Assembly: GCA_947497755.1 (NCBI GenBank)
Contig: CANMHT010000002.1
Coordinates: 372,001-436,000, forward strand
DNA length: 64,000 bases
Direction: 5' to 3'
Source of the DNA: an uncultured Polaribacter sp.
GTDB taxonomy: Bacteria > Bacteroidota > Bacteroidia > Flavobacteriales > Flavobacteriaceae
Shown: positions 16,599 through 27,578 of the stretch, in pieces
Layout: each line of letters starts with the position of its first letter
Numbering within the stretch: the stretch's first letter is position 1
The notes under the pieces: model-generated
Told to the model about the DNA's origin: nothing
Databases searched by the model: none
The model's input: only the letters and a program-made list of their open reading frames with translations
Position numbers and translations under genes: made by a program

Positions 16599-17363
16599 CT
16601 AGATATTTCTAGAAGTCAACCATTCTTCTAGTAAATTATTAAACTCTTTTGGTCTTTCCATCATGGCAGCATGTCCACATTTATCAATCCAAAATAAATC
16701 AGAATCAGGTAAAAGTTTGTCAAAATCTACAGCAACTTCTGGAGGTGTAACTTTGTCTTGCTTTCCCCAGATTAAACATGTTGGCTGTTGCATATTTGGT
16801 AAATCTTTTGCCATATTGTGTCTAATGGCGCTTTTAGCAATTGCTAAAGTTTTTACTAAAGAGTTTCTGTCGTTAATTACTACATAAACATCATCAATTA
16901 ATTCTTCTGTTGCAATTGCAGGGTCGTAAAAAACGTCTCTTGCTTTTTGAGCAACATAGTTTCTATCTCCTCTTTTAGGATAACTATCTCCCATAGAGTT
17001 TTCGTACAATCCAGAACTTCCAGTTAAAACCAAAGCTTTTACTTTTTCAGGATAATGTTTTGCAAAATACAATCCAATATGTCCTCCTAAAGAATTTCCT
17101 AACAGAACAACTTTGTCTAAGTTTTTAAACTCAATAAAATCGTATAGGAATTTAGCTAAATTCTTAACATTTGTTTTTAAAAGAGGCAGAGAATATAAAG
17201 GTAATTCAGGGATTAAGACTTTATATCCGTTTTCAGAAAAATGATTAAATGTTTCATCAAAGTTACTTAAGGCTCCCATTAGTCCATGCAAAATAACAAT
17301 GGCTTGTCCTTCTCCAGCTTCAGCGTAAGTAAATTTTCCTTCTGTAATTAAGTTTTCTGTCAT
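16599..17363 (-). CDS. Alpha/beta-hydrolase fold protein
   Basis: A soluble 254-residue hydrolase. The oxyanion HG pair is at 26-27, the nucleophile is Ser91 in GNSLGGH, and the catalytic histidine lies in KCGHAAMMERP near the C-terminus. No signal peptide is present. The substrate is unknown; the fold also covers esterases, C-C hydrolases and haloperoxidases. It heads the unit containing engB, which is a common arrangement in Flavobacteriaceae, and is divergent from mraZ. Confidence 0.88.
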   Translation of the reverse strand: MTENLITEGKFTYAEAGEGQAIVILHGLMGALSNFDETFNHFSENGYKVLIPELPLYSLPLLKTNVKNLAKFLYDFIEFKNLDKVVLLGNSLGGHIGLYFAKHYPEKVKALVLTGSSGLYENSMGDSYPKRGDRNYVAQKARDVFYDPAIATEELIDDVYVVINDRNSLVKTLAIAKSAIRHNMAKDLPNMQQPTCLIWGKQDKVTPPEVAVDFDKLLPDSDLFWIDKCGHAAMMERPKEFNNLLEEWLTSRNI

Positions 17364-17388
17364 TGTCTAAATCAATTTGACTCAATGG

Positions 17389-17396
17389 CAAATGTA
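17389..17396 (-). promoter_or_regulatory. -7 element of the hydrolase-engB unit
   Basis: Minus strand TACATTTG matches TAnnTTTG and would start transcription near 17383, about 20 bases before the hydrolase ATG. Confidence 0.5.
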
Positions 17397-17500
17397 GTTT
17401 TTTTTTAGCACATAGCCATTTTTAATATTTTGAAACTATTTGAAATTATATCTTCAAGAGTGTCAGTAATTTAAGTGTTTGGTGCTTTTTTTTCAACAAA

Positions 17501-17530
17501 GTGGTAAAAAGTGGTAAAAAGTGGTAAAAA
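17501..17530 (+). promoter_or_regulatory. Three-unit direct repeat, probable MraZ operator
   Basis: Three exact copies of GTGGTAAAAA stand in tandem at 17501, 17511 and 17521, i.e. a GTGGT core every 10 bases with A5 spacers. They lie immediately upstream of the mraZ -7 element. MraZ proteins bind short G-rich direct repeats with 5-base spacers in front of their own operon in other bacteria, so this is the probable autoregulatory site of the whole division cluster. Confidence 0.75.
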
Positions 17531-17535
17531 ATTTA

Positions 17536-17543
17536 TATTTTTG
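17536..17543 (+). promoter_or_regulatory. -7 element of the mraZ/dcw operon
   Basis: TATTTTTG matches TAnnTTTG, placed 6 bases after the last operator repeat; a repressor on the repeats would cover the -33 region. The start would be near 17550, about 20 bases before the TTG start codon. Confidence 0.6.
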
Positions 17544-17569
17544 AAAATCTTAAACGAATCAGAATCCTG

Positions 17570-18037
17570 TTGATAAACCTAATTGGAACATATGAATGTA
17601 AGGCAGATGCTAAAGGTAGAGTGATGTTTTCCTCTGCTTTAAAGAAGCAATTGTTACCTGTTGTTTCTGAGGGTTTTGTGGTGAAAAGAGCAGTTTTTCA
17701 GCCTTGTTTGGAATTGTATCCGATGCAAGAATGGAATTTGATGATGGAAAAAATTAACAAGTTAAATCGATTTGTTAAGAAGAATAATGATTTCATAAGA
17801 AGGTTTACTGCTGGGGTAAAAGTGGTAGAATTAGATGCTTCTGGAAGATTGTTGATTCCGAAAGATTTATGTCAGTTTGCAGGTGTACAAAAACAAGTGG
17901 TTTTATCATCTGCAGTGAATATTATCGAGATTTGGGATAAAGACAAGTATGAAACGGCAATAGATGATGCGGCGTTGGATTTTGCAGAGTTGGCAGAAGA
18001 AGTAATGGGAAATACAGAGGCTGATGAATTATCATAA
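17570..18037 (+). CDS. mraZ: Transcriptional regulator MraZ
   Basis: A DNA-binding regulator of the division and cell-wall cluster, built from two AbrB-like swapped-hairpin domains. The first (about 1-55) has GTYECKADAKGRVMF and the second (about 75-125) has KVVELDASGRLLIPKDL, each with the D-x-K/S-GR signature. The start is TTG: the family N-terminus begins here and there is no in-frame ATG or GTG nearby. The gene overlaps rsmH by 14 bases. It heads a 15-kb unbroken same-strand gene run. Confidence 0.93.
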   Translation: MINLIGTYECKADAKGRVMFSSALKKQLLPVVSEGFVVKRAVFQPCLELYPMQEWNLMMEKINKLNRFVKKNNDFIRRFTAGVKVVELDASGRLLIPKDLCQFAGVQKQVVLSSAVNIIEIWDKDKYETAIDDAALDFAELAEEVMGNTEADELS

Positions 18038-18920
18038 TCCGGTTTTATTGCACGAAAGTGTAGATGCGTTGAATATAAAAGAAGATGGCGTTTATGTTGA
18101 TGTAACTTTTGGAGGCGGTGGTCATTCAAGAGAAATTCTAAGTCGCTTGGGAGAGCATGGAAGATTGTTTGCATTTGATCAGGATCCAGATGCGCAAGCA
18201 AATAAAATTGACGATGACCGTTTTGTGTTGATTGCAGAAAACTTTAGATATATATCTAGGTTTTTGAAGTTTTATAGAGTGAAAAAAGTAGATGGAGTAT
18301 TAGCAGATTTAGGAGTTTCATCACATCAATTTGATGCTGCAGAAAGAGGTTTTTCTACACGATTTGATGCAGATTTAGATATGAGGATGGATCAGAAAGC
18401 AACATTGTCTGCTAAAGATGTTGTAAATGATTATTCAGAAGAAGAGTTGGCAGATATTTTATATCTGTATGGAGAGTTGAGAAGTGCTAGGGCTTTAGCA
18501 AAAACTATTGTAGAGGCTAGAGAGGGGCAAAAGATTGAAACAAGTTTTCAGTTAAAAGAAGTGTTGAAAAGACATTTGCCAAAGGCAAAAGAGCATAAGA
18601 TTTTAGCTCAGATTTATCAGGCTATTCGAATAGAGGTAAATCAGGAGTTAGAGGTATTGAAAGAATTTTTAAATCAGATTCCAGATTTGTTAAATGAAAA
18701 TGGAAGACTGAGTGTGATTTCTTATCATTCTTTAGAAGATAGATTGGTTAAGAGATTTATAAGAACAGGATTATTTAGTGGCGAGCCCGATAAAGATTTT
18801 TATGGTAATACAAACGAACCGTTAAAAAAAGTTGGAAAATTAATAGTGCCTACCCAAGTTGAAATTAAGAACAACAATAGGGCTCGCAGTGCTAAATTGA
18901 GAATTGCAACATTGAAATAA
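18024..18920 (+). CDS. rsmH: 16S rRNA m4C1402 methyltransferase RsmH
   Basis: Methylates N4 of cytidine 1402 in 16S rRNA with S-adenosylmethionine. N-terminal HNPVLLHE (4-11) and the SAM loop VDVTFGGGGHS (24-34) are diagnostic, as are the VLADLGVSSHQ and FSTRFDADLDMRMD regions. The C-terminal VISYHSLEDRLVKRF motif is complete. The 298-residue length is normal. Confidence 0.95.
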   Translation: MNYHNPVLLHESVDALNIKEDGVYVDVTFGGGGHSREILSRLGEHGRLFAFDQDPDAQANKIDDDRFVLIAENFRYISRFLKFYRVKKVDGVLADLGVSSHQFDAAERGFSTRFDADLDMRMDQKATLSAKDVVNDYSEEELADILYLYGELRSARALAKTIVEAREGQKIETSFQLKEVLKRHLPKAKEHKILAQIYQAIRIEVNQELEVLKEFLNQIPDLLNENGRLSVISYHSLEDRLVKRFIRTGLFSGEPDKDFYGNTNEPLKKVGKLIVPTQVEIKNNNRARSAKLRIATLK

Positions 18921-18922
18921 TA

Positions 18923-19252
18923 ATGAGTAAGGTAAAAAGAAGTGTTTATGATGTGTTAAGGGGAAGTTTTTTAACTGATGCCTCTGCGTTTAAAAATTGG
19001 CGCATCATCATTTTTGTAGTTGCCTTGTTTTTGTTTATGATTTCAAGTGCGCATAAAGCAGATGGAAAAGTGATTGAAATTGCTGAACTGAATAAGAAGA
19101 AAAGAGAATTGAGAGCTGAATATGTTGATACCGGTACCATGTTAATGCGAATAAAAATGGAATCGAACATACGACAGAAGGTAAAGCAACGAGGAATACT
19201 TCCTTCGAAAACATCGCCACAAAAAATAAAAGTAATTAGAAAAAAGAATTAA
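18923..19252 (+). CDS. ftsL: FtsL-like cell-division protein
   Basis: A bitopic membrane protein of 109 residues with a cytoplasmic N-terminus, one transmembrane helix at about 27-42 and a periplasmic coiled-coil segment (about 50-85) that in relatives pairs with FtsB and FtsQ. Assignment rests on its position between rsmH and the penicillin-binding protein and on topology, since FtsL sequences are poorly conserved. It is 2 bases after rsmH and 2 before ftsI. Confidence 0.85.
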   Translation: MSKVKRSVYDVLRGSFLTDASAFKNWRIIIFVVALFLFMISSAHKADGKVIEIAELNKKKRELRAEYVDTGTMLMRIKMESNIRQKVKQRGILPSKTSPQKIKVIRKKN

Positions 19253-19254
19253 CC

Positions 19255-21264
19255 TTGACAACCATAAAAAAACGCATATTAAACAAACTATATATAGTCA
19301 CTGCTTTAATGACGCTTTTTTTTATGATAATTATTGGTAGGCTTATCAATATACAATATGTCCAGGGAGATAAATACCGTCAGCTTTCTGTAGAAAATAC
19401 CATTAAAAACGACACTATTTTTTCTAATAGAGGTAATATTTATGCAGCAGATGGGAATTTGCTAGCTACTTCTATGTATAAGTATACAATAAGAATGGAT
19501 TTGGTAGCGGTAAAGAGTGGTGTGTTTGAAAAAAACATCAAAGAACTTTCAAAGAAACTTTCTGGTTTGTTGGGGAAACCAGCTTCTTATTATCAAGAAA
19601 AATTAAGAACAGCAAAGAAAAGAAGAAATCGTTATTTGTTAATCGCTAGAGATTTGGGTTATAATGATTATATGAAAATAAAAAAGTTTCCAATTTTTAA
19701 ACTAGGGCCTTATAAAGGAGGCTTTATAACCGAGCAAAGAACGGTTCGAGTACGACCAATTGGGAAAATTGCTGAACGAACTATTGGATATCGTGAAGCA
19801 GGGATTGAAGGTGCTTTTTCAGAATATTTAGAAGGAGAAATTGGTTGGCGTTTGAAGCAAAAAATTGCCAAAGGTCAATGGAAACCGATCAATGATGTAA
19901 ATGAGAAAGAGCCAATTGATGGAAGAGATGTAATTACCACTTTAGATGTGAATATTCAAGATATTACACATCATGCTTTGTTAAGGCAAATGGAATATTT
20001 TGAAGCAGAACATGGATGTGCTATTGTAATGGAAACAGCAACTGGAGAAATTAAGGCTATTTCTAATTTAGGAAAGACTTCTAAAGGGAAATATTACGAA
20101 AAAAGAAATTATGGCGTTTGGGAGTCGCATGAACCTGGTTCAACATTTAAGTTGGCAAGTTTAATGGCAGCTGTGGATGATAAGGTGATTGATACCTCTA
20201 CGGTAGTAGATACCGAAAAAGGAATTATGTGGTTGCATGGAAGTAAGGTAGAAGATTCTCAACGTGGAGGTTATGGGAAAATTTCTGCCTCGAGAGTTTT
20301 TGAGGTTTCTTCAAATGTTGGAATAGTAAAGTTGATAAAAAAGCATTATGACGATGATCCTTGGAAATTTATAAATAAGATGAAGTCCTTTGGGTTGGAT
20401 CAGAAAATAGGAATACAGATAAAAGGTGAAGGAAAGCCTTTTATTCCGTTTCCAGGAAATAAAAGAAACCCATGGAATAAAATTTCGTTAGAATGGATGG
20501 CTTGGGGATATGGTGTGTCAATCACTCCATTACAAATGTTAACATTTTATAATGCAGTGGCTAATGATGGAGAGATGGTAAAGCCTCGATTTATTAAGGA
20601 GTTAAGAGTGCAAAACAAAACACAAAAAGTGTTTGATAAGGTGGTGTTAAAAAAGAAAATTGCGAGTCAGGTTACAATAGATAAAATGAGAAGGGTGATG
20701 GAAAATGTTGTAATTAAAGGTACGGCAGATAATATCTATTCACCAAACTTTTCTATGGCTGGTAAAACAGGAACAGCTAAAAAATGGGTGGATAAAAAAA
20801 TAGATAAGGAGGGGAAAGTAATAAAAGGGCACTATTCTAATAAGTTATATGTGGCTTCTTTTGCTGGTTTCTTTCCTGCTGATAAGCCTAAGTATTCTTG
20901 TATTGTTGTAATACATGAACCTAATAAGAAAAAAGGGTATTATGGAGCGACTGTTGCTGCGCCTGTATTTAAAGAAATTGCGCAAAAGATTTATACCACA
21001 ACACCATTTAATGTAAAAAAAGTAACTGATAAGCCGTCAGTAAAAAGTATAGATGAAAATTATCAAGAGTACTATTCTAAGTTACAGAAAACAGAAAATA
21101 ATATTCCAAATGTAAAAGGAATGTCTGGTATGGATGCAGTTTCTTTATTGGAAAATTTAGGGTTGGTGGTGAAGTTTAATGGTTCTGGTAAGGTAATTAA
21201 GCAATCAAAAAAGAAGGGGACAAAATTTAAAAAAGGAGATGTAATTCTATTGAATTTATCATAA
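19255..21264 (+). CDS. ftsI: Division-specific penicillin-binding protein (FtsI/PBP3, with PASTA domain)
   Basis: The septal peptidoglycan transpeptidase. One transmembrane anchor (about 14-33) is followed by the PBP dimerisation domain (RGNIYAADG near 59-67) and the transpeptidase domain with Ser296-x-x-Lys299 (GSTFK), an SSN motif and KTGTA. A PASTA-like domain occupies the last 65 residues, as in SpoVD-type proteins and other Bacteroidota FtsI. The start codon is TTG: the stop of ftsL is 2 bases upstream and no ATG is nearby. Confidence 0.93.
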   Translation: MTTIKKRILNKLYIVTALMTLFFMIIIGRLINIQYVQGDKYRQLSVENTIKNDTIFSNRGNIYAADGNLLATSMYKYTIRMDLVAVKSGVFEKNIKELSKKLSGLLGKPASYYQEKLRTAKKRRNRYLLIARDLGYNDYMKIKKFPIFKLGPYKGGFITEQRTVRVRPIGKIAERTIGYREAGIEGAFSEYLEGEIGWRLKQKIAKGQWKPINDVNEKEPIDGRDVITTLDVNIQDITHHALLRQMEYFEAEHGCAIVMETATGEIKAISNLGKTSKGKYYEKRNYGVWESHEPGSTFKLASLMAAVDDKVIDTSTVVDTEKGIMWLHGSKVEDSQRGGYGKISASRVFEVSSNVGIVKLIKKHYDDDPWKFINKMKSFGLDQKIGIQIKGEGKPFIPFPGNKRNPWNKISLEWMAWGYGVSITPLQMLTFYNAVANDGEMVKPRFIKELRVQNKTQKVFDKVVLKKKIASQVTIDKMRRVMENVVIKGTADNIYSPNFSMAGKTGTAKKWVDKKIDKEGKVIKGHYSNKLYVASFAGFFPADKPKYSCIVVIHEPNKKKGYYGATVAAPVFKEIAQKIYTTTPFNVKKVTDKPSVKSIDENYQEYYSKLQKTENNIPNVKGMSGMDAVSLLENLGLVVKFNGSGKVIKQSKKKGTKFKKGDVILLNLS

Positions 21265-21270
21265 AAACTA

Positions 21271-22734
21271 TTGAGAAATTTAAAAGACATATTGTATAAG
21301 GTTTCAATTGAAAATGTTGTTGGTGCTACTGATGTAGTAGTTAATAATATACAATTTGATTCAAGAAAGATAAAAGAGAATGATTTGTTTGTTGCTCAAA
21401 AAGGAGTAACTGTAGATGGGCATTTGTTTATTGATAAGGCTATTGAATTAGGTGCTAAAGTTGTGGTTTGTGAAAACTTGCCAGAAAAAACAACTGAAAA
21501 GATCACCTATGTTCAAGTGAAGGATGCAAACAGTGCTTTGGCTGTTATGTCATCTAATTATTTTGACAATCCATCTTCAAAATTAAAGTTGGTAGGTGTA
21601 ACTGGAACTAATGGGAAAACGACCATCGCAACTTTGTTATATCAGCTTTTTAAAAAAGCTGGATTTAAAGTAGGACTGTTATCAACAGTAAAGATTTTAG
21701 TAAACGATAAGGCTTATACAACCTTGCATACTACTCCAGACTCAATTACAATCAATTCTTATTTGAAGGAAATGGTAACTGAAGAAGTAGATTTTTGTTT
21801 TATGGAAGTAAGTTCACATGGAATTCATCAAAAACGAACTCACGGATTGTATTTTGAAGGAGGAATTTTTACCAACTTATCTCATGATCATTTAGATTAT
21901 CATAGCTCTTTTGCTGAATATAGAGATGTTAAAAAATCCTTTTTTGATTCCTTACCTAAATCTGCTTTCGCATTGTCTAATCTAGATGATAAAAACGGAG
22001 GAGTAATGTTGCAAAATACCAAAGCAACAAAACGAACCTATGCATTAAAAACCATGGCAGATTATAGAGGTAAAGTCCTAGAAAAAAGAATGTCTGGAAC
22101 TTTATTAACCGTGGATGGAGTAGAATTATGGACAAAACTAATAGGTTCTTTTAATGCATATAATTTACTAGCAATTGTTGCAACTGCAGAGCTGTGTGGC
22201 TTGGAGAAGCAAGAGGTATTACGTTTGGTAAGCGAATTAGAAAGTGTTAGTGGTAGGTTTCAATATACAGTTTCAAAAACTGGAGTTACCGCTATTGTAG
22301 ATTATGCACATACACCAGATGCATTAAAAAATGTGTTAGAGACAATTACTGATATAAGAACAGGAAAAGAAAAAATAATTACAGTAGTAGGTTGTGGAGG
22401 TGATAGAGATAAAACCAAAAGACCAAAAATGGCAAAGATTGCTTCTCAATTAAGCAATCAGGCAATATTTACTTCTGACAACCCAAGAACCGAAGATGCT
22501 CAAAAAATTATTGACGAAATGGAGTTGGGAGTTGCTCAGGAGAATATTGGAAAAACATTGGCTGTTGTTGATAGAAAACAAGCCATAAAAACAGCATGTA
22601 AGTTTTCTGAAACAGGAGACATTGTGTTGGTTGCAGGAAAAGGACATGAAGATTATCAAGAAATAAACGGAGAGCGCTTTCATTTTGATGATATGGAAGT
22701 GTTGGTAGAATGTTTTAAACAATTAAATAAGTAA
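21271..22734 (+). CDS. murE: UDP-MurNAc-tripeptide synthetase MurE (meso-DAP type)
   Basis: Adds the third amino acid to the peptidoglycan precursor. The ATP-binding loop GTNGKTT is at 112-118, and the DNPR motif (TSDNPRTED) marks the meso-diaminopimelate-adding form. Three Mur ligase domains are in order over 487 residues. The start codon is TTG; the frame begins 6 bases after the ftsI stop. Confidence 0.95.
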   Translation: MRNLKDILYKVSIENVVGATDVVVNNIQFDSRKIKENDLFVAQKGVTVDGHLFIDKAIELGAKVVVCENLPEKTTEKITYVQVKDANSALAVMSSNYFDNPSSKLKLVGVTGTNGKTTIATLLYQLFKKAGFKVGLLSTVKILVNDKAYTTLHTTPDSITINSYLKEMVTEEVDFCFMEVSSHGIHQKRTHGLYFEGGIFTNLSHDHLDYHSSFAEYRDVKKSFFDSLPKSAFALSNLDDKNGGVMLQNTKATKRTYALKTMADYRGKVLEKRMSGTLLTVDGVELWTKLIGSFNAYNLLAIVATAELCGLEKQEVLRLVSELESVSGRFQYTVSKTGVTAIVDYAHTPDALKNVLETITDIRTGKEKIITVVGCGGDRDKTKRPKMAKIASQLSNQAIFTSDNPRTEDAQKIIDEMELGVAQENIGKTLAVVDRKQAIKTACKFSETGDIVLVAGKGHEDYQEINGERFHFDDMEVLVECFKQLNK

Positions 22735-22736
22735 CA

Positions 22737-23963
22737 ATGCTTTATTATTTATTCGAATATTTAGAAAATCAATTCAATTTAACTGGAGCAAGTGTGTTTC
22801 AGTTTATCACATTTCGTGCGGCGTTAGCTTTTATATTTTCATTGTTATTTTCTACAATCTTTGGAAAAAGAATTATTAATTATTTAAGAAAACAACAAGT
22901 AGGAGAAACAGTAAGAGATTTAGGTTTGGAAGGACAAGCTCAAAAATCTGGAACTCCTACAATGGGTGGAATCATCATCATTTTAGGAACACTGATTCCG
23001 GTGTTGTTGCTAGCAAAACTAGATAATATTTACGTGGTAATTTTACTAATTACTACTGTTTGGATGGGCTTTATTGGTTTTGTTGATGATTATATTAAGG
23101 TATTTAAAAAAGACAAAGGCGGACTAAGTGGAAAGTTTAAAGTATTGGGGCAAGTCGGTTTGGGTTTGATCGTTGGCTCAATGCTTTATTTTCATCCAGA
23201 AGTAACTATAAAAGAACAATTACCTGCAGAACAGCAAATAGTACAGCAAAACGGTAAAAGACAAGTGTTTGGTGAGGCGCATAAGTCAACCAAAACTACC
23301 ATTCCATTTTTAAAAGACAATGAGTTAGACTACTCAAAACCATTGAGTTTGTTGGGAGAAGGGTATAAAAAATACGCATGGATTATTTTCATTTTTGTCG
23401 TGGTGTTTATTGTAACAGGAGTGTCAAATGGAGCAAATTTAACCGATGGAATTGACGGATTAGCAGCAGGTTCTTCTGCAATTATTGTAGTAACCCTCGC
23501 GGTGTTTGCTTGGGTTTCTGGTAATATCATTTTTGCAGATTATTTAGATGTAATGTATATCCCAAATTCGGGAGAAATGACGGTGTATATATTGGCATTT
23601 GCTGGAGCATTGATTGGGTTTTTATGGTACAACACTTTTCCAGCTCAAGTTTTTATGGGAGATACAGGAAGTTTAACAATAGGTGGTGTAATTGCTGTCA
23701 TTGCGATTTCCATTAGAAAAGAATTGTTGCTTGTGCTTTTGGCAGGAATATTTGTGGTAGAAAATTTATCGGTGATTTTACAGGTAAGTTATTTTAAATA
23801 CACAAAGAAAAAATTTGGAGAAGGAAGACGCATATTTAAAATGTCGCCATTGCATCATCATTATCAAAAATCTGGATATCATGAGAGCAAAATTGTAACT
23901 CGTTTTTGGATTGTTGGTATTCTGTTAGCGGTATTTACTATTGCAACATTAAAATTAAGATAA
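22737..23963 (+). CDS. mraY: Phospho-MurNAc-pentapeptide translocase MraY
   Basis: Transfers phospho-MurNAc-pentapeptide to undecaprenyl phosphate to form lipid I. It is a polytopic membrane protein with about ten helices. Key motifs are GTPTMGG (77-83), the [19 protein letters not shown] loop, the [10 protein letters not shown] motif and the C-terminal [10 protein letters not shown] loop. At 408 residues it is longer than the enterobacterial protein (about 360) because of an extra loop at about 155-205, common in Bacteroidota. Confidence 0.95.
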   Translation: MLYYLFEYLENQFNLTGASVFQFITFRAALAFIFSLLFSTIFGKRIINYLRKQQVGETVRDLGLEGQAQKSGTPTMGGIIIILGTLIPVLLLAKLDNIYVVILLITTVWMGFIGFVDDYIKVFKKDKGGLSGKFKVLGQVGLGLIVGSMLYFHPEVTIKEQLPAEQQIVQQNGKRQVFGEAHKSTKTTIPFLKDNELDYSKPLSLLGEGYKKYAWIIFIFVVVFIVTGVSNGANLTDGIDGLAAGSSAIIVVTLAVFAWVSGNIIFADYLDVMYIPNSGEMTVYILAFAGALIGFLWYNTFPAQVFMGDTGSLTIGGVIAVIAISIRKELLLVLLAGIFVVENLSVILQVSYFKYTKKKFGEGRRIFKMSPLHHHYQKSGYHESKIVTRFWIVGILLAVFTIATLKLR

Positions 23964-25301
23964 ATGAAGCGAATAGTTGTTTTAGGAGGAGGAGAAAGCG
24001 GAGTAGGAACAGCCATTTTAGCTAAGCAAAAAAAATATGAGGTTTTTGTTTCAGATAAAGGAGCAATTGCTCAAAAATATAAAGAAGTTCTTTTACAAAA
24101 TGAGATTGAGTTTGAAGAAAATCAGCATACAGAATCAAAAATTCTAAATGCAGATTTGGTAATGAAAAGCCCTGGTATTCCAGATAAGGTTGCTTTAGTT
24201 CAGCAGTTGTTAAAAAACAATATTCAGATTGTCTCTGAAATTGAATTTGCAAGTCAGTTTACACAAGCAACAGTAGTTGGGATTACAGGTTCAAATGGAA
24301 AAACTACCACAACCTTGCTAACGCATCACGTATTAAAACAAGGAGATTTAAATGTGGGAGTTGCAGGGAATATAGGAGATAGTTTTGCAGAGCAAATCGC
24401 AACACAGAGCTATGATAATTATGTGCTGGAGTTGAGTAGTTTTCAATTAGATGGTGTAGATAAATTTGCACCGCATATTGCAGTAATTACCAATATAACT
24501 CCAGATCATTTAGATAGATATGAATACAATTTTGAAAACTATATAGATTCAAAATTTAGAATTACAAAGAATCAAACAGAAAATGATTATTTGATTTATG
24601 ATGCAGATGATGAAGCATCAAACAAATGGTTAAAAGAAAATAAAACAAAAGCACAATTAATTCCTTTTTCTGTAGAAAGAGAATTGGATTTTGGAGCTTT
24701 TATTAAAGAAGATAAAATAATAACGAAAATAAATAGAGAAGAATTTATTATGCCACTATCAAACCTAGCCCTAAAAGGGAAACATAATGTGAAAAATGCA
24801 ATGGCATCAGCAATGACTGCGCAATTGCTTAAAGTTAGAAAGCAGACGATAAAAGAAAGCTTATCGAGTTTTGAGGGAGCAGAACATCGCTTAGAAAGTG
24901 TTCAGAAAGTAAAAGATGTACAATATATTAACGATTCAAAAGCTACTAATGTTAATGCTACATTTTATGCTTTAGAATGTATGGATAACCCAACAGTTTG
25001 GATTGTAGGAGGAGTAGATAAGGGAAATGATTATCATGATTTATTGCCGTTGGTAAGAGAAAAAGTGAAGGCAATTGTTTGCTTAGGAGTAGACAATAGA
25101 AAAATTAAAGAAACATTTGAAAATGTGGTTGATATCATTGTAGAAACTGCTGGTGCAGAAGAAGCAGTAAAAGTTTCTGCTAAGTTAGCTACAAGAGGAG
25201 ATAGTGTGTTGTTGTCTCCAGCATGTGCAAGTTTCGACTTGTTTGAAAATTACGAAGATAGAGGAAGACAATTTAAAAGAGCAGTAAGATTACTTGAGTA
25301 A
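23964..25301 (+). CDS. murD: UDP-MurNAc-alanine:D-glutamate ligase MurD
   Basis: Adds D-glutamate to UDP-MurNAc-L-alanine. The N-terminal Rossmann part has GGGESGVG (8-15), the ATP loop is GSNGKTTTT (109-117), and the C-terminal domain contains SPACASFDLFENYEDRG, typical for MurD. It starts directly at the base after the mraY stop. Confidence 0.95.
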   Translation: MKRIVVLGGGESGVGTAILAKQKKYEVFVSDKGAIAQKYKEVLLQNEIEFEENQHTESKILNADLVMKSPGIPDKVALVQQLLKNNIQIVSEIEFASQFTQATVVGITGSNGKTTTTLLTHHVLKQGDLNVGVAGNIGDSFAEQIATQSYDNYVLELSSFQLDGVDKFAPHIAVITNITPDHLDRYEYNFENYIDSKFRITKNQTENDYLIYDADDEASNKWLKENKTKAQLIPFSVERELDFGAFIKEDKIITKINREEFIMPLSNLALKGKHNVKNAMASAMTAQLLKVRKQTIKESLSSFEGAEHRLESVQKVKDVQYINDSKATNVNATFYALECMDNPTVWIVGGVDKGNDYHDLLPLVREKVKAIVCLGVDNRKIKETFENVVDIIVETAGAEEAVKVSAKLATRGDSVLLSPACASFDLFENYEDRGRQFKRAVRLLE

Positions 25302-25309
25302 GCTTAAAA

Positions 25310-26500
25310 ATGAATAACCTATTAAAACATATCAAAGGAGATAGAACCATTTGGGCTATCGTAGCAGTATTGGCAATTTTTTCGTTTATGCCAGTATATA
25401 GTGCTAGTACAAATTTGGTATATGTAGTAGGCTCAGGATCTACTTTAGGTTATTTAATAAAGCACATGGTTTTATTATTCATGGGCTTTGTTATTATTTA
25501 TGTAGTACATAAAATTCCGTATAGATATTTTAGCGGAGGATCTGTCTTAATGTTGCCTGTGGTGTTACTCTTATTGATATATACTTTATCTCAAGGAACC
25601 ACTATTGGTGGAGCAAATGCAAGTAGATGGATTCGAATTCCTTTTGTAGGTGTTGGTTTTCAAACATCAACATTAGCAGGTCTAATTTTAATGGTTTATG
25701 TAGCAAGATATTTGGCAAAAAATAAAGAAAAAAAGATTGTTTTTAAAGAGAGTTTATGGCAATTGTGGCTGCCTGTAGGTTTGATTTTAATGTTGATTTT
25801 ACCTGCGAATTTCTCTACAACAGCAATCATTTTTACAATGATATTGATGCTGGCTATTATTGGAGGATATCCTTTTAAGTTTATCGGGTATATTTTGGGA
25901 ATTGGAATATTAATGCTAAGTCTGTTTGTTTTAACAGCAAAAGCTTTTCCTGATGCGATGCCAAATCGTGTGGCAACTTGGCAAAGTAGAATTGAAAATT
26001 TTTCTAGTGATTCTGCAGAGGAAGGTTATCAGGTAACAAAAGCAAAAATAGCAATTGCAACAGGAGGTTTAACAGGGAAAGGTCCAGGGAAAAGTGTACA
26101 AAAAAACTTTTTACCACAATCATCTTCAGATTTTATTTATGCAATTATTGTAGAAGAATATGGGTTGATGGGAGCGCTCTCAGTGATTTTTGTTTACTTT
26201 TTATTACTGTTTAGAATTATGATGGCGGCTAAAAAAGCAACAACCATTTTTGCTTCTTTATTAGTAATTGGTGTTGGTTTGCCAATTATTTTTCAAGCAA
26301 TGATAAATATGGCGGTTGCAAGTAATTTATTTCCTGTTACTGGACAAACATTACCACTAATAAGTAGTGGAGGAACTTCTATTTGGATGACTTGTTTTGC
26401 ACTTGGAATGATTTTAAGTGTGAGTGCATCTAAGGATGATACAGAAGAAACAATTTTAGATGATAACCCTTTAGATATTTTACATGAAGCAATCGATTAA
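25310..26500 (+). CDS. ftsW: SEDS glycosyltransferase FtsW
   Basis: The septal peptidoglycan polymerase that works with FtsI. A 396-residue polytopic membrane protein with about ten helices; family signs are the GGANASRWI segment, the large loop with [31 protein letters not shown] and the C-terminal [10 protein letters not shown]. It overlaps murG by 17 bases, implying coupled translation. Confidence 0.94.
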   Translation: MNNLLKHIKGDRTIWAIVAVLAIFSFMPVYSASTNLVYVVGSGSTLGYLIKHMVLLFMGFVIIYVVHKIPYRYFSGGSVLMLPVVLLLLIYTLSQGTTIGGANASRWIRIPFVGVGFQTSTLAGLILMVYVARYLAKNKEKKIVFKESLWQLWLPVGLILMLILPANFSTTAIIFTMILMLAIIGGYPFKFIGYILGIGILMLSLFVLTAKAFPDAMPNRVATWQSRIENFSSDSAEEGYQVTKAKIAIATGGLTGKGPGKSVQKNFLPQSSSDFIYAIIVEEYGLMGALSVIFVYFLLLFRIMMAAKKATTIFASLLVIGVGLPIIFQAMINMAVASNLFPVTGQTLPLISSGGTSIWMTCFALGMILSVSASKDDTEETILDDNPLDILHEAID

Positions 26501-27578
26501 TGTTATCATAAGCGGAGGAGGAACGGGTGGACATATCTATCCGGCAATAGCAATTGCTAACGAGCTAAAGTTGCGCTACCCTGAAGCAAATTTTTTGTTT
26601 GTGGGTGCAAAAGATAAAATGGAGATGGAAAAGGTGCCACAAGCAGGTTATGAAATAAAGGGATTGTGGATTTCGGGTATTCAAAGAAAGTTGACACTTA
26701 AAAATCTATCCTTTCCATTTAAGTTAATGAGTAGTTTGCTAAAAGCAGGAGGTATAATTAGAAGGTTTAAGCCAGATATTGCTATAGGAACTGGAGGTTT
26801 TGCTAGTGGTCCAACTTTAATGATGGCTGCCAGAAAAGGGGTTCCAACATTAATTCAGGAGCAGAATTCATATCCGGGAATAACAAATAAATTATTGAGT
26901 AAAAAAGCAAATGCTATTTGTGTAGCTTATGATCATTTAGAGCGCTTTTTTCCGTCAGAAAAAATTATAAAAACAGGAAATCCAGTTCGGCAAGATTTAT
27001 TGTCGATTCACAATAAAAGAGAAGAAGCGCAAAAATTTTTCTCTTTAGATACTGGTAAAAAAACAATATTGGTTTTAGGAGGGAGTTTAGGTGCGAGAAG
27101 AATCAATCAATTGATAGAAGAGCAATTAGAATTGTTTAAAGAGCAAGAAGTTCAGGTGATTTGGCAATGTGGAAAGTTGTATATAGAAACCTATAAAAAT
27201 TATAATAAAGTAACAGGTGTTCAGGTGCATCAGTTTTTAAATAGAATGGATTTGGCTTATGCAGCTGCAGATATGATTATCTCTAGAGCAGGAGCAAGTT
27301 CGGTGTCTGAATTGTGTATTGTTGGGAAACCTACAATTTTTATCCCATCTCCAAATGTGGCAGAAGATCATCAAACAAAAAATGCCAAATCTATTGCAGA
27401 TAAACATGGGGCAATTTTATTAAAAGAAAGTGAGTTGGAAACATTTCCAATTGTGTTTGAAACCTTGCTAAAAGATGAAGGGAAACAACAAAGTTTAAGT
27501 GAAAATATTAAAGCATTGGCATTGCCAAATGCAACAAGTCATATTGTAAATGAAATAGAAAAGTTATTGAGGGAATAG
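26484..27578 (+). CDS. murG: UDP-GlcNAc:lipid I GlcNAc transferase MurG
   Basis: Forms lipid II on the inner face of the membrane. A GT28-type enzyme with the N-terminal [11 protein letters not shown] loop (10-20), the [11 protein letters not shown] loop starting the C-terminal domain, and the [11 protein letters not shown] donor-site motif. The 364-residue length is normal. Its TAG stop shares one base with the murC GTG start. Confidence 0.95.
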   Translation: MKQSINVIISGGGTGGHIYPAIAIANELKLRYPEANFLFVGAKDKMEMEKVPQAGYEIKGLWISGIQRKLTLKNLSFPFKLMSSLLKAGGIIRRFKPDIAIGTGGFASGPTLMMAARKGVPTLIQEQNSYPGITNKLLSKKANAICVAYDHLERFFPSEKIIKTGNPVRQDLLSIHNKREEAQKFFSLDTGKKTILVLGGSLGARRINQLIEEQLELFKEQEVQVIWQCGKLYIETYKNYNKVTGVQVHQFLNRMDLAYAAADMIISRAGASSVSELCIVGKPTIFIPSPNVAEDHQTKNAKSIADKHGAILLKESELETFPIVFETLLKDEGKQQSLSENIKALALPNATSHIVNEIEKLLRE

